From a gamma proteobacterium endosymbiont of Lamellibrachia anaximandri (GTDB taxonomy: Bacteria; Pseudomonadota; Gammaproteobacteria; Chromatiales; Chromatiaceae): DNA of 64,000 nt. Shown piece after piece: positions 30,168-39,342 of this stretch. The position numbers and the translations under genes are program-made. The notes beneath the pieces are model-generated. The model saw only the letters and a list, made by a program, of their open reading frames with translations. It ran no database searches and was not told the DNA's origin. The DNA lies in assembly GCA_016756855.1 (NCBI GenBank), contig JAESPD010000008.1, positions 1-64,000 on the forward strand. The letters run 5' to 3'. Within the stretch, counting starts at the first letter, position 1; each line of letters starts with the position of its first letter.

Positions 30168-31859
30168 TTAGTAGGTACGAGCCTTGGGCTCGAATTCGGT
30201 GATGGTCACGGGACTGAAGTCCAGCTTGGGACGGCCATCATCACCCAGGGTGGCCATGGTGTGAGCAAGCCAGTTCTCATCATCACGTTCAGGATGATCC
30301 TCGCGGGTATGCGCACCCCGCGACTCATTGCGCTCCAGAGCGCCGACCGCCACCACTTCCGCCAGATCGAGCATATTTTTCAGTTCCAGCGCTGCAACCA
30401 GTTCGGTATTGAAGGCCTTGGTCTTGTCCTGAATGCGCACCATCTTGAACTGCTCCTGCAGATCCGCCAGCTCACTGACAGCCGACTCCAGATCCTTTCC
30501 ATTACGGTAAACGCCGACCTTTTCCGCCATCAGGTTACCCATGGAGCGGCGAATATCCGCAATGGACGCGCCGCTTTCACCTTCCATTATGGAGGCGATC
30601 ATCTTTGCATCCGCCTCTTCCTGCCCGGTATCCACTGGCGTGAAGCTGTTGTTGCGGGCGTATTCCAGGGCGTGCTTTCCGGCACGCCTGCCAAAGATCA
30701 GGATATCCAGCAGGGAGTTGCCGCCCAGCCGGTTGGCACCGTGCACCGAGACACAGCCCGCCTCACCGGCGGCGTAGATGCCCTCAATGGGTGTCTGGCC
30801 ATTGAGGTCGGTATGGATGCCACCCATGGAGTAGTGGGCCGTAGGCTTGATCGGGATGGGTTCCTCAATCGGATCCACGCCCTCGAACTCGATGCAGAGT
30901 TCGCGAATCTGCGGCAATCTTTCCAGGATACGCTCACGGCCCAGATGGGTAAGGTCGAGGAAGACCTCACCTTCGGGACCCGCGCGCCCTTCACGCACTT
31001 CGGTTTCACAGGAGCGGGAGACCAGATCGCGGGGACCCAGCTCCATCTTCTCCGGGGCGTAGCGGCTCATGAAACGCTCACCCTGTCCATTCAGCAGGAA
31101 GCCCCCCTCGCCTCTCGCGCCCTCGGATACCAGGATGCCGGTACGGCGCAGTCCGGTGGGGTGGAACTGGATGAACTCCATGTCCTTGATAGGCAGGCCG
31201 GCACGGTAAGCAATGGCGGTGCCGTCCCCGGTGTTGCCCAATGCGTTGGATGTGCGCGTCCAGTAGATGCGGCCGTGACCACCGGTGGCAAGAATCACCG
31301 CCTTGGCCTGGATGGTATGCACCCGGCCGGTCTGGGTGTTGATGGCGGTGACACCCTGGCAACGCTGGCCGTCATGCATCAGGGAGAGCACCTGCCACTC
31401 ATTGAGAAAATTCACGCCGTGGCGGATGCCCTGCTCATACAGGGTATGCAACATGACATGACCGACCTTGTCGGCGGAGAAGCAGGCCCGCGGCTTGGAG
31501 GCACCGCCGAAGGGGCGCTGGGCGATCTTGCCTTCATCGGTGCGGGAGAAGGGACATCCCCAATGCTCCATCTCGCGTACCACCATGGGGGCTTCCCGCG
31601 TCATGATCTCCGCCGCATCCTGGTCGGCCAGATAGTCGGAACCCTTGACGGTATCGAACCAGTGGTCCTGCCAGGTATCGGTCGGATCCAGATTGGCCAA
31701 GGCTGCGTTTACCCCCCCCTGAGCCGCACCTGTATGCGAACGGGTTGGATAGACCTTGGTCAGCACGCCTACCTGCAGATCCTCCTCCATCCTGGATTCG
31801 AGCGCGGCGTACAGACCTGCTCCCCCGGAACCCACTATCAGAATGTCATATGTCAGCAC
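30168..31859 (-). CDS. sdhA: Succinate dehydrogenase/fumarate reductase flavoprotein subunit
   Basis: A 563-residue flavoprotein. The FAD-binding GSGGAGLYAAL is near residue 10. The His for covalent FAD attachment is in RSHTGAAQGGVNAAL near residue 43, and active-site stretches HYSMGGI and HGANRLGGNSLLD are present. It starts at GTG 31859 with GGAGGAGA 8 bases upstream and has no Tat signal, so the enzyme should face the cytoplasm. The order sdhA-sdhB-HdrB-like subunit on one strand defines a type-E enzyme. Direction (succinate oxidation or fumarate reduction, for instance in a reductive TCA cycle) cannot be read from sequence. Confidence 0.95.
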   Translation of the reverse strand: MLTYDILIVGSGGAGLYAALESRMEEDLQVGVLTKVYPTRSHTGAAQGGVNAALANLDPTDTWQDHWFDTVKGSDYLADQDAAEIMTREAPMVVREMEHWGCPFSRTDEGKIAQRPFGGASKPRACFSADKVGHVMLHTLYEQGIRHGVNFLNEWQVLSLMHDGQRCQGVTAINTQTGRVHTIQAKAVILATGGHGRIYWTRTSNALGNTGDGTAIAYRAGLPIKDMEFIQFHPTGLRRTGILVSEGARGEGGFLLNGQGERFMSRYAPEKMELGPRDLVSRSCETEVREGRAGPEGEVFLDLTHLGRERILERLPQIRELCIEFEGVDPIEEPIPIKPTAHYSMGGIHTDLNGQTPIEGIYAAGEAGCVSVHGANRLGGNSLLDILIFGRRAGKHALEYARNNSFTPVDTGQEEADAKMIASIMEGESGASIADIRRSMGNLMAEKVGVYRNGKDLESAVSELADLQEQFKMVRIQDKTKAFNTELVAALELKNMLDLAEVVAVGALERNESRGAHTREDHPERDDENWLAHTMATLGDDGRPKLDFSPVTITEFEPKARTY

Positions 31860-31945
31860 GAACTATCTCCTCCCCAGTTTATTTTTTTATCGATGATTCG
31901 AGAAACAAAGCATCCTCCAAAAACATCTCGGAACTACACCTGTCG

Positions 31946-31974
31946 CCCATCACCTGTTACCTGTTACCTGTTAC
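31946..31974. repeat. Heptamer tandem repeat CTGTTAC
   Basis: Units CTGTCGC, CCATCAC and three exact CTGTTAC copies in a row fill the gap between sdhA and the amidotransferase gene. They are similar in period and CY-T-C shape to the runs at 28209-28243 and 62672-62706. Confidence 0.7.
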
Positions 31975-33752
31975 CTTGATATCTCTTGCCGCTGCAGCCA
32001 ATACTCAAACACCGCGATATGCCAAAGCTTACTGCCCTGAATACGCGTATGGTGCATTTCAGGTGCAGCCATCAGCATGTCGATATATTCACGTCTGAAG
32101 ATGCCTCGCTCACGGGCAACTTGGGAATCGAGGATATCACGCATAAACTCGAGAAAATCCCCCCGCACATATTTCAGCGCAGGCATGGGAAAGTAACCCT
32201 TCGGGCGGTCGATCACTGAGTCCGGCAGAATCCCACGCGCCATCGCCTTCAGCGGATATTTGCCCCCCTCCTTCAATTTCAGTTCCGGCGGGCAGCGGGC
32301 GGCCAGCTCCACCAACCCCTGATCCAGGAAGGGCACGCGCGCCTCAAGCCCCCAGGCCATGGTCATGTTATCCACCCGCTTCACCGGATCGTCGACGATC
32401 AATGTGGTGGTGTCCAAACGCAACACCGCATCCATGAAGGTATCGGCATCCGGCTCCGCCAGCAGTTGTGCAATCAGCTTGCGGGTGTGATCCTCGCCGC
32501 CAAACTCAGGATGGACCATGTGCAGGAACTCATCATGGTCACGGTCGAAATAGTGTTTTGCAAACCGTTCCACCGGCTCGCCCTGGGTCTCCGCCAACAT
32601 ACGGTGATACCAGAAGTAGCCACCGAACACCTCGTCGGCACCCTGTCCCGACTGCACCACCTTGATCTGTTGTGATACCTGCTCTCCCAGCAGAAAGAAG
32701 GCCACCGCGTCCTGACCGAACATCGGTTCAGCCATATTGTCCACAGCTTCCGGCAGACGCTTGAGTACATCGTCGTTGGGAATCAAGTATTTGTGATGGC
32801 GGGTATTGTACATCTCCGCCACCGGGTCGGAGTATTCGAACTCGCTTCCTTTCTCTTCCGGCTGATCCTCGAAACCCACCGAAAAGGTACGCAGATCCGA
32901 AACACCGGTCTCCGCCAACAGCGCCACAAGCAGGCTGGAATCCAGCCCACCGGAGAGCAGGACGCCCACAGGCACGTCTGCCACCTCATTGCGTTTGCGC
33001 ACGGCAGAACGCAGCGAATCGTGAAGCGCCTCCAGCCATTCACCTTCCGACAAGGGTTTCTCCGGGCGGGTGGCGGGGAAAGACCAGTAACGACGCATCC
33101 TGGGCTCACCCTTTTCGGACAGCACCATGCTGTGGCCAGGCGCCAGTTTGCGAATACCGTTGAAGATCGTATGCGGTGCCGGAACGACGCCATGCAGGGT
33201 AAACTGGTGGTGTAGTGCAACTGGGTCGATGGAGGCATCCACGCCGCCAGCGGCAAGCAGGGCCTGTGTATTGGAGGCGAAACGCAGCCTGTTGTCGCTC
33301 AAAGAATAGTAGAGGGGTTTAATCCCCAATCGGTCACGCGCCATGAAAAGCTGCCTCTTTCCATAATCCCAGACAGCGAAGGCGAACATACCCTGCAGAT
33401 GGTCGACACAATCTTCGCCCCAGGCGTGCCAGGCCTTGAGGATTACCTCGCTGTCGCCAGCGGAGAAAAAGGCATAACCTTTCCCGCGTAACTCTTCGCG
33501 CAGTTCCCGGTAGTTATAAATAGTCCCGTTGAAGACCAGCGCCAGACTCAGCGTCGAATCCACCATCGGCTGATTGGCATGTTCCGACAGGTCGATGATG
33601 GAGAGACGCCGGTGACCGAATCCAAGCGGGCCATCACTGTAGCTGCCGCCATGATCCGGTCCCCTTCGCTCCAGCCGGGCCGTCATCCGCCGGATCGCAC
33701 CCAGATCCGCAGATTCACCATCAAACCGCAACTCACCGCAGATACCACACAT
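31971..33752 (-). CDS. Asparagine synthetase family amidotransferase, probably N-acetylglutaminylglutamine type
   Basis: A 593-residue class II glutamine amidotransferase. The N-terminal nucleophile is Cys2 (MCGICGELRFDG), followed by the glutaminase domain (RRGPDHGG, GHRRLSIIDLSEHANQPM, FNGTIYNYRELREEL). The synthetase domain carries the ATP pyrophosphatase loop LLSGGLDSSLLVALL near residue 263. The exact opening MCGICGELRFDG, the stretch HAWGEDCVDHLQGMFAFAV and the C-terminal GYFPMPALKYVRGDFL with SKLWHIAVFEYWLQRQ agree better with the N-acetylglutaminylglutamine amide (NAGGN, an osmolyte) amidotransferases than with AsnB. That is from memory of the families. The acetyltransferase and peptidase that normally accompany it are not in the window. 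Confidence 0.8.
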   Translation of the reverse strand: MCGICGELRFDGESADLGAIRRMTARLERRGPDHGGSYSDGPLGFGHRRLSIIDLSEHANQPMVDSTLSLALVFNGTIYNYRELREELRGKGYAFFSAGDSEVILKAWHAWGEDCVDHLQGMFAFAVWDYGKRQLFMARDRLGIKPLYYSLSDNRLRFASNTQALLAAGGVDASIDPVALHHQFTLHGVVPAPHTIFNGIRKLAPGHSMVLSEKGEPRMRRYWSFPATRPEKPLSEGEWLEALHDSLRSAVRKRNEVADVPVGVLLSGGLDSSLLVALLAETGVSDLRTFSVGFEDQPEEKGSEFEYSDPVAEMYNTRHHKYLIPNDDVLKRLPEAVDNMAEPMFGQDAVAFFLLGEQVSQQIKVVQSGQGADEVFGGYFWYHRMLAETQGEPVERFAKHYFDRDHDEFLHMVHPEFGGEDHTRKLIAQLLAEPDADTFMDAVLRLDTTTLIVDDPVKRVDNMTMAWGLEARVPFLDQGLVELAARCPPELKLKEGGKYPLKAMARGILPDSVIDRPKGYFPMPALKYVRGDFLEFMRDILDSQVARERGIFRREYIDMLMAAPEMHHTRIQGSKLWHIAVFEYWLQRQEISR

Positions 33753-33786
33753 AACTGACTACCTGTTATTCCAATCAAACTATCCA

Positions 33787-33836
33787 GTGTCTGTCCGGAA
33801 ACACTGTTTTAACCACGAAGTACACGAAGAAAGTTT
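33787..33836. repeat. Single arm of the CTTCGTG repeat family
   Basis: TGTCTGTCCGGAAACACTG, then TTTTAACCACGAAGTACACG and AAGAAAG matches one arm of the inverted repeats at 5140-5270 and 41031-41158. The other arm is missing here. It sits between the amidotransferase and the hydantoinase B-type gene. Confidence 0.8.
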
Positions 33837-33928
33837 AAAGTTAATAATTTTTCACCTTGGCACTCCTGCATTCTTTAAGTGGTTAGAGATGGGGTTCTGG
33901 ATGGATTCAATTTAGCAAATTCAACCGC

Positions 33929-35476
33929 TTATAGCGCTGAATTACAGGTACCCCAACCGCCACCACCCGGTGTTTCTATGGTCAGACGCTGTCCCTCTTT
34001 CACCTGCAGGCTGACCTTGCCAGGCAGGGGCTCACCATCGAGCAGGTTGCGCCCGGGCAGACCGGGACTGCCACCATCGATGCCCCAGGGCCGGTGGCGG
34101 CGGCGTTCTGTCAACAGGGAGAGCTCTGTCGGGGTAAGGAACTCAAACTCCCTGATCAGACCATCACCCCCTGCTCTGCGACCTGCTCCACCGGAACCCC
34201 GGCGTAGCGCATAGCGTCTCACCCGTATCGGAAACCGATTCTCCACCACCTCGATGGGTGTATTAAGGGTATTCGTCATGTGGGTCTGCCGACCACTCAG
34301 GCCACCTCCGGCACCACCCGCCCCCATGCCGCCGCCGATCGTCTCATAATAGTCCCAGCGGTTTCCCACCTGGTCGCTGCCCATGGCCAGATTATTCATA
34401 CTGCCGTGGCTGGCAGCGGGGATAGACGCCGGCACTACCTGCGCCAATGCCCCAAGCACTGCATCCACCACCCGACTACTGGTTTCCACATTACCCGCAG
34501 CCACGGCGGCGGGACGGCGGGCATTGAGCAGTGAACCCTCAGGGGCCTGCAACCGGATTGGCCGGAAGGTGCCTGCACAGGCTGGGGTTTGTGGCGGCAT
34601 CAGGCAACGAAAGACGTAATAGACCGCCGCAGCGGCCACTGAGAATGGGCAGTTGATGTTGCCCGGCACCTGTTCAGCCGTGCCACTGAAATCCACCACA
34701 GCCCGCCCCTTTCGCACCGTCAATTCAACGCATATCGGGATATCGAGGGTCCCCTGACCGTCGTCATCCATCACATCTTCAAAATGATATACGCCATCCG
34801 GCACTGTCGAGATCGCCTCCAACGACAACTTCTCGCCATAGGCATTGAGGGCAGTGAGACCGGATAGATAGGACGTTCGTCCCCACTCATCGATCATCTG
34901 CTCAAGACGCAGCAGGCCGCAGCGGTTGGCGCTGATCTGGGCGGAAAAGTCCCCAGCCGACTCTCCAGGATTACGATTGTGACCCGACAGCCACTGTAGC
35001 TGTTCCCGATCCAGCGCACCCTCCCGCATCAAATGGCAGGGTGGTATGACCCTTCCCTCCTCCTCCAGGCTGCTGGAGACCGGCATGGAGCCGGGAGCAT
35101 TTGCGCCAATATCGGCATGATGCGCACGATTCACCACAAATGCAGTCAATTCGGCGTCAATATACAAGGGGGCGATAAGGGTGATATCCGGCAGATGGGT
35201 ACCACCGAGGAAAGGGTCGTTCAATACCACCATATCCCCCGGCCGCCAGGTAATGCCGGAAACTATCCCCGCCATGGCGAAGGCCATACTCCCAAGATGC
35301 ACAGGGATGTGGGCAGCCTGGGCGCAGAGTTCACCCTGCGCATCGAACACTGCACAGGAGAAGTCGAGCCGGTCGCGAATATTGGGAGAGAATGCGGCGT
35401 TGCGCAGCATCGCCCCCATCTCATCGCAGACCGCCTCCAGACGGGAGGCAAAGATATTGAGTTCAACCGGATCCAT
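33929..35476 (-). CDS. Hydantoinase B/oxoprolinase family protein
   Basis: A 515-residue HyuB-type protein. Recognisable stretches are MRNAAFSPNIRDRLDFSCAV-like sequence near residues 23-42, HLGSMAFAMAG, PGDMVVLNDPFLGGTHLPDI near 78-97, NRAHHADIGANAPGSMP near 115-131, and NCPFSVAAAAVYYVFRC. The Gly-rich C-terminus includes GGGMGAGGAGGG and PGGGGWGTC. Family members hydrolyse or close cyclic amides (hydantoins, 5-oxoproline) with ATP, normally with a HyuA partner. No hyuA gene is next to it, and at 515 residues it encodes only the B half. It is divergent from sodB, whose promoter begins 29 bases from its start. Substrate unknown. Confidence 0.88.
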   Translation of the reverse strand: MDPVELNIFASRLEAVCDEMGAMLRNAAFSPNIRDRLDFSCAVFDAQGELCAQAAHIPVHLGSMAFAMAGIVSGITWRPGDMVVLNDPFLGGTHLPDITLIAPLYIDAELTAFVVNRAHHADIGANAPGSMPVSSSLEEEGRVIPPCHLMREGALDREQLQWLSGHNRNPGESAGDFSAQISANRCGLLRLEQMIDEWGRTSYLSGLTALNAYGEKLSLEAISTVPDGVYHFEDVMDDDGQGTLDIPICVELTVRKGRAVVDFSGTAEQVPGNINCPFSVAAAAVYYVFRCLMPPQTPACAGTFRPIRLQAPEGSLLNARRPAAVAAGNVETSSRVVDAVLGALAQVVPASIPAASHGSMNNLAMGSDQVGNRWDYYETIGGGMGAGGAGGGLSGRQTHMTNTLNTPIEVVENRFPIRVRRYALRRGSGGAGRRAGGDGLIREFEFLTPTELSLLTERRRHRPWGIDGGSPGLPGRNLLDGEPLPGKVSLQVKEGQRLTIETPGGGGWGTCNSAL

Positions 35477-35504
35477 GATGCCATTCTACCTGGAAAAGGG
35501 ATGC

Positions 35505-35533
35505 TTGCATCCGCATCAAAGCACCGATAGAAT
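35505..35533 (+). promoter_or_regulatory. Sigma-70-type promoter for sodB
   Basis: TTGCAT, a 17-base spacer and TAGAAT form a good -35/-10 pair in the hyuB-sodB gap. The predicted start is near 35541, leaving a leader of about 90 bases. No Fur box was recognised. Confidence 0.5.
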
Positions 35534-35632
35534 AGCCGACTGTTTTACTAGGTTTTATATTTCGGGACGGCTTTCAGCGATTGTCAGACCACCCCGGCAA
35601 CAAAATACTGATGAATAAAGGAGCCCCGCAGC

Positions 35633-36214
35633 ATGGCACATGAACTTCCCGCTCTCCCCTTCTCCGATACCGCCCTTGAGCCCGTAATCTCCAAGGAGAC
35701 CCTGGAGTTCCATCACGGCAAACATCACCAGACCTACGTCACCAATCTGAACAATCTGGTGCCTGGAACCGAGTTTGAAAACGCCTCTCTCGAAGAGATC
35801 ATCATGAAATCAGAAGGCGGCATCTTCAACAACGCCGCTCAGATCTGGAACCACACCTTCTACTGGAACTGTCTGCGCAGCCCCGCTGATGACAACGCCC
35901 CCAGCGGCGCACTGGCCGATGCCATCAACATCACCTTTGGCTCCTTCGATGCGTTCAAAGAGAAGTTTGCCACCGCCGGCGCCACCAACTTCGGTTCCGG
36001 CTGGACCTGGCTGATACAGAATGAAGACGGCAGTCTGGAGATCTATAACACCTCCAACGCCGGCACCCCGATGACCGTCGGCAAGAAGGCCCTGCTCACC
36101 GCCGACGTCTGGGAGCACGCCTACTACATCGACTACCGCAACGCCCGCCCGGCCTATCTGGGCGCGTTCTGGAAGATCGTCAACTGGGATTCTGTTGCTT
36201 CCAACATGAGCTAA
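35633..36214 (+). CDS. sodB: Iron superoxide dismutase
   Basis: A 193-residue cytoplasmic superoxide dismutase. Metal ligands are visible: His in LEFHHGKHHQTYV (near residue 27), His in WNHTFYW (near 74), and Asp plus His in DVWEHAYYIDY (near 157-161). The conserved GGIFNNAAQIWNHTFYW and FGSGWTWL are those of the Fe type, and the length equals E. coli SodB. AAAGGAG precedes the ATG. A strong terminator follows at 36225-36261. It removes superoxide in the cytoplasm. Confidence 0.97.
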   Translation: MAHELPALPFSDTALEPVISKETLEFHHGKHHQTYVTNLNNLVPGTEFENASLEEIIMKSEGGIFNNAAQIWNHTFYWNCLRSPADDNAPSGALADAINITFGSFDAFKEKFATAGATNFGSGWTWLIQNEDGSLEIYNTSNAGTPMTVGKKALLTADVWEHAYYIDYRNARPAYLGAFWKIVNWDSVASNMS

Positions 36215-36224
36215 GCGTCCTCTG

Positions 36225-36261
36225 AAAGCCCCGGCCGTTAGATTACGGCCGGGGCTTTTTT
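36225..36261. terminator. Rho-independent terminator between sodB and tetR
   Basis: The stem AAAGCCCCGGCCGT pairs with ACGGCCGGGGCTTT around a 5-6 base loop, followed by T residues on the plus strand and preceded by A residues for the minus strand. The stop codon of the convergent TetR gene is inside the stem. Confidence 0.93.
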
Positions 36262-36845
36262 GTGTCCGCGCTATTTTCGATCATCTGCACTCCCGTCTTC
36301 CGGCAGGCATCCAGCAGCTGCTCCACTGACCGATCATCATTCAGGGCCCGTGCCACGGCAACCCCGCCAATCATCATGGCCGACAACGCCAGCGCCGTCT
36401 CCCGCCTCGACCCGTTTTCATTCGGCAACTGCCTCCCGATCAGCGCCACCAGGCGGCGAAAAACCTGGGTATAGGCAGTACGCACATCGCCATCCCGGTT
36501 GGCTATGTCGGTAGCCAGAAACGCTAACGGACAGGGCGGATTCGCCTGCTGGACATGGGAAATATCAAGATATCCCGCCAACAGTTTCGACAGACGCTCT
36601 TCAGCAGAGAGGGTCTCTGCCGACAGCTTTGCCACTGCACTCTTTCTCGCCGCCAGTGTTACAGCCTCGCGATAGAGTTCACTTTTGGAACCAAAGTGAG
36701 CGTAGAAGCCGCCGTGCGTCATACCTGCCGCCTGCATGAGATCACCGATGGCAACGTTATCGAAGCCCCGCCGCGAAAAGAGATCGATGGCGCTGTCGAG
36801 AATCTTCTCCCGGCTCTTCTCTTTCTGTTCACTTGACCAGGGCAT
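36243..36845 (-). CDS. TetR family transcriptional regulator
   Basis: A 200-residue regulator. The N-terminal helix-turn-helix covers residues 10-55: REKILDSAIDLFSRRGFDN, VAIGDLMQAAGMTHGGFYAHFGSK. The C-terminal ligand-binding domain contains NPPCPLAFLATDIANRD and a conserved Cys, as in the AcrR/NemR-like group that controls efflux or electrophile-detoxifying genes. The ATG at 36845 is used, with GGAGC just before it; a TTG-type extension to 36860 exists. Possible targets are its own promoter and the divergent MAPEG gene 170 bases away, but this is inference. A REP pair lies in between. Confidence 0.9.
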   Translation of the reverse strand: MPWSSEQKEKSREKILDSAIDLFSRRGFDNVAIGDLMQAAGMTHGGFYAHFGSKSELYREAVTLAARKSAVAKLSAETLSAEERLSKLLAGYLDISHVQQANPPCPLAFLATDIANRDGDVRTAYTQVFRRLVALIGRQLPNENGSRRETALALSAMMIGGVAVARALNDDRSVEQLLDACRKTGVQMIENSADTKKPRP

Positions 36846-36874
36846 TTCTCGCTCCAACAATCACATCACTCGCC

Positions 36875-36939
36875 GTAGGCCGGTTCAAGCGCAGCGGAAC
36901 CGGCAACCCGCCCGATCCGCTATGCATGATCGGGCCTGC
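36875..36939. repeat. REP pair (GTAGG family) between tetR and the MAPEG gene
   Basis: Two REP units head to head. The left is GTAGG with stem CCGGTTC / GAACCGG around AAGCGCAGCG. The right is the complementary orientation with stem CCCGATC / GATCGGG around a degenerate core, ending in CCTGC. Stem sequences differ between the units but pairing is kept in each. Confidence 0.8.
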
Positions 36940-37015
36940 ATATACAATATTATCTTGATCATATAGTCGCAGAGATTAGTGTAGGTCGTCACCACAAAAT
37001 TCATAGTGAACGATC

Positions 37016-37438
37016 ATGTTACAGATACTGATTATCTATCCCCTGATGGCAATGGCCGCGCTGACTTTCGGCGTAGGTATTTTGATGATCCGGCTGCGCT
37101 TTCTGGCAGTCAGACGCGGCGAGATCAATCCTCGTTACTTCCTGCTGAACCGTGGCAGCAAAGTACCGGACTATCTGGCCCAAGTAGAGCAGAACTACCA
37201 TAATCTGCTGGAACTTCCGCTCCTGTTCTATGCGGTTTCCATTCTGCTGTTCCTAACCAGCAAGGTAGACGTCATCTATCTGGCACTGGCCTGGTCTTAT
37301 GTGGGAATGCGGCTGCTGCACACGCTCATCCACACCACGGTCAACAGGCTGAGAATGAGGATGTGGGCCTTTCTTTTAAGCTCAGTGCTATTGATCGCGA
37401 TATGGCTGCGGCTGTCACTGCAACTCGCACTCCTGTAG
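37016..37438 (+). CDS. MAPEG family membrane protein
   Basis: A 140-residue protein with four predicted membrane helices and the MAPEG hallmarks: VEQNYHNLLELPLLFYAVSI near residues 59-78 and SYVGMRLLHTLIHTTVNRLRMRM near 94-116. The family includes glutathione S-transferases and peroxidases of membranes, but many bacterial members have no known substrate. It starts at the ATG 37016 and converges with the CopD-like gene, whose stop codon is one base after its own end. Confidence 0.9.
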   Translation: MLQILIIYPLMAMAALTFGVGILMIRLRFLAVRRGEINPRYFLLNRGSKVPDYLAQVEQNYHNLLELPLLFYAVSILLFLTSKVDVIYLALAWSYVGMRLLHTLIHTTVNRLRMRMWAFLLSSVLLIAIWLRLSLQLALL

Positions 37439-37439
37439 T

Positions 37440-37895
37440 TCAGAATCCGGAGTACTTCCCAGCCACAGCGAGAGTGGTCACCGAAAGACCGAGGATAAGG
37501 TTAGTACCGATCAGCTTGCGAATCAGCGCCATCGCCTCACCGGCCTTGGGCAACTCCCCCGCCTGCAGCGCCTCACTCATGCGATGGTAGGGTACGGCAT
37601 AGATGAAGACGAATATTGCCGCCATCAAGGTACCCACCAGCGTCATAATCCATACAGAAGTCGTTGCCGCACCGTTGAAAACTGAAAAAAGCACCCAACT
37701 GCCGGTGACGAGAATCAGGATGACCGCAAGCCAGACCCAGGGAAAAAAACCGTCAAAAACCTTCAGCAGCAGCGGCAGCCGTTGCGGTGGATCCAGCAGT
37801 TGCGCCGCAGCGGGGCGCAGCGCCATGTGGGCAAAGAACATCCCACCCACCCAGACGATGGCGGCAAGCAGATGCAGGGTCATGGCCAGGGACAT
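37440..37895 (-). CDS. CopD-like integral membrane protein
   Basis: A 151-residue protein with about four hydrophobic segments. The N-terminal MTLHLLAAIVWVGGMFFAHMAL, the DGFFPWVWLAVILILVTG segment, and VPYHRMSEAL with a His-Met pair are typical of small CopD/DUF-type copper-resistance-D family membrane proteins. His and Met residues at membrane boundaries could bind haem or copper. No copper gene is nearby, so copper handling is not supported by context. Confidence 0.7.
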   Translation of the reverse strand: MSLAMTLHLLAAIVWVGGMFFAHMALRPAAAQLLDPPQRLPLLLKVFDGFFPWVWLAVILILVTGSWVLFSVFNGAATTSVWIMTLVGTLMAAIFVFIYAVPYHRMSEALQAGELPKAGEAMALIRKLIGTNLILGLSVTTLAVAGKYSGF

Positions 37896-38147
37896 TGATT
37901 ACTCCAAAGCTAGATTCATTACGGACGAGTGATTGTACCGTATCACTATCCCTAAAAACCCTGGAGAGATCGAGAGGGCCCTTCCAATGCGGCACACTTG
38001 CTCCTGGTTGGCGTCCACACCAGACATTTGAAAAGCAACGCCATTAACAGTAAACTATACGGTTTTCCGCCATCTTTTACGGCGAAAATCGATGCGAAGG
38101 CGTCCATTCAGGGATGCCTTTTGTTTTTCTGGGGAACGGAATTGGCA

Positions 38148-39335
38148 ATGTCAGACACACTGATGGCAACTTACAGGCGACTGCCGGTAACCTTCGAGCG
38201 GGGCGAAGGTGCCTGGTTGTGGGACACTGCGGGCAAGCGCTACCTGGATGCCATTGCCGGCATTGCGGTCTGCGGCCTGGGTCACGCCCATCCGGCAGTC
38301 AAAGCCGCGATCTGCGAGCAGGCTGGTACGCTGATCCACACCTCCAACCTCTACGGCATCCAGCAGCAGCAGATCCTGGGGGACAACCTGACACGCCTCT
38401 CCGGCTTGGACAGGGTCTTCTTCGCCAACTCCGGCGCAGAAGCCAATGAGGCAGCAATCAAGATTGCCCGGCTCTACGGCCACCGGAAAGGCATTGATAA
38501 CCCCGCCATTCTGGTGATGGAGAACAGTTTCCACGGCCGCACCCTGGCCACCCTCTCCGCCACCGGAAACCGTAAGGTGCAGGCGGGCTTTGAACCCCTG
38601 GTGCAAGGGTTCGTGCGCGTCCCCTTCGGCGACTTCGACGCAATCAAAGAGGTGACGCAGAGCGGCGCCAGCGTGGTTGCGGTACTGGTGGAACCGGTGC
38701 AGGGTGAAGGCGGCGTCAACATTCCTCCCGCCGACTATCTGAACAACATCCGCACGCTCTGCGACGAGCAGGGCTGGCTGATGATGCTGGATGAGATCCA
38801 GACCGGCATGGGCCGCACCGGCAGGATGTTTGCCCATCAGCACAACGGCATCCAGCCCGACGTCATGACTCTGGCCAAAGGACTGGGCAATGGCGTACCG
38901 ATCGGCGCCTGCCTCGCAAGGGGCATGGCGGCCGAGGTTCTCGGTCCTGGCAGCCACGGATCCACCTTTGGCGGAAACCCCCTCGCCTGCCGGGTGGGTA
39001 ACTCGGTAATCGAAACCCTGGAGTCCGACAACCTCGTGGCGCGGGCAGCCACCCTGAGTGAACGGTTCCTGGCAGGATTCGAGGCGGTATTTCAGCCCAA
39101 CAAAGGTGTCACCGACATTCGCGCCAGCGGCCTCCTGATCGGCATCGAACTGGATCGGCCCTGCACCGAACTCGTCAGTCAGGCTCTCAATGAGGGCCTG
39201 CTGATCAACGTTACCGCAGACAAGATCATCCGGCTGCTGCCGCCACTGATACTGACAGATCAGGAAGCGGATCAGATCATCGAAACAGTCAGCACACTGG
39301 TCGACAATTTCCTTAGCGCTTCACAACCCAAGTAA
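38148..39335 (+). CDS. argD: Acetylornithine aminotransferase
   Basis: A 395-residue class III PLP aminotransferase of arginine biosynthesis (N-acetylglutamate semialdehyde to N-acetylornithine). The start at 38148 gives the family N-terminus [21 protein letters not shown]; a frame reaching back to 37998 is not needed. Visible motifs are [47 protein letters not shown] and the PLP lysine in [14 protein letters not shown] near residue 246. It is followed after 7 bases by argF, forming a two-gene arginine operon. Confidence 0.95.
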   Translation: MSDTLMATYRRLPVTFERGEGAWLWDTAGKRYLDAIAGIAVCGLGHAHPAVKAAICEQAGTLIHTSNLYGIQQQQILGDNLTRLSGLDRVFFANSGAEANEAAIKIARLYGHRKGIDNPAILVMENSFHGRTLATLSATGNRKVQAGFEPLVQGFVRVPFGDFDAIKEVTQSGASVVAVLVEPVQGEGGVNIPPADYLNNIRTLCDEQGWLMMLDEIQTGMGRTGRMFAHQHNGIQPDVMTLAKGLGNGVPIGACLARGMAAEVLGPGSHGSTFGGNPLACRVGNSVIETLESDNLVARAATLSERFLAGFEAVFQPNKGVTDIRASGLLIGIELDRPCTELVSQALNEGLLINVTADKIIRLLPPLILTDQEADQIIETVSTLVDNFLSASQPK

Positions 39336-39342
39336 CAGCAAT

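Noticed and set aside
29691..31979. 762-codon plus-strand frame opposite sdhB/sdhA
   Set aside because: Shadow frame; low-complexity His/Gln/Gly-rich translation without domains, and the minus strand has full SdhA and SdhB motifs.
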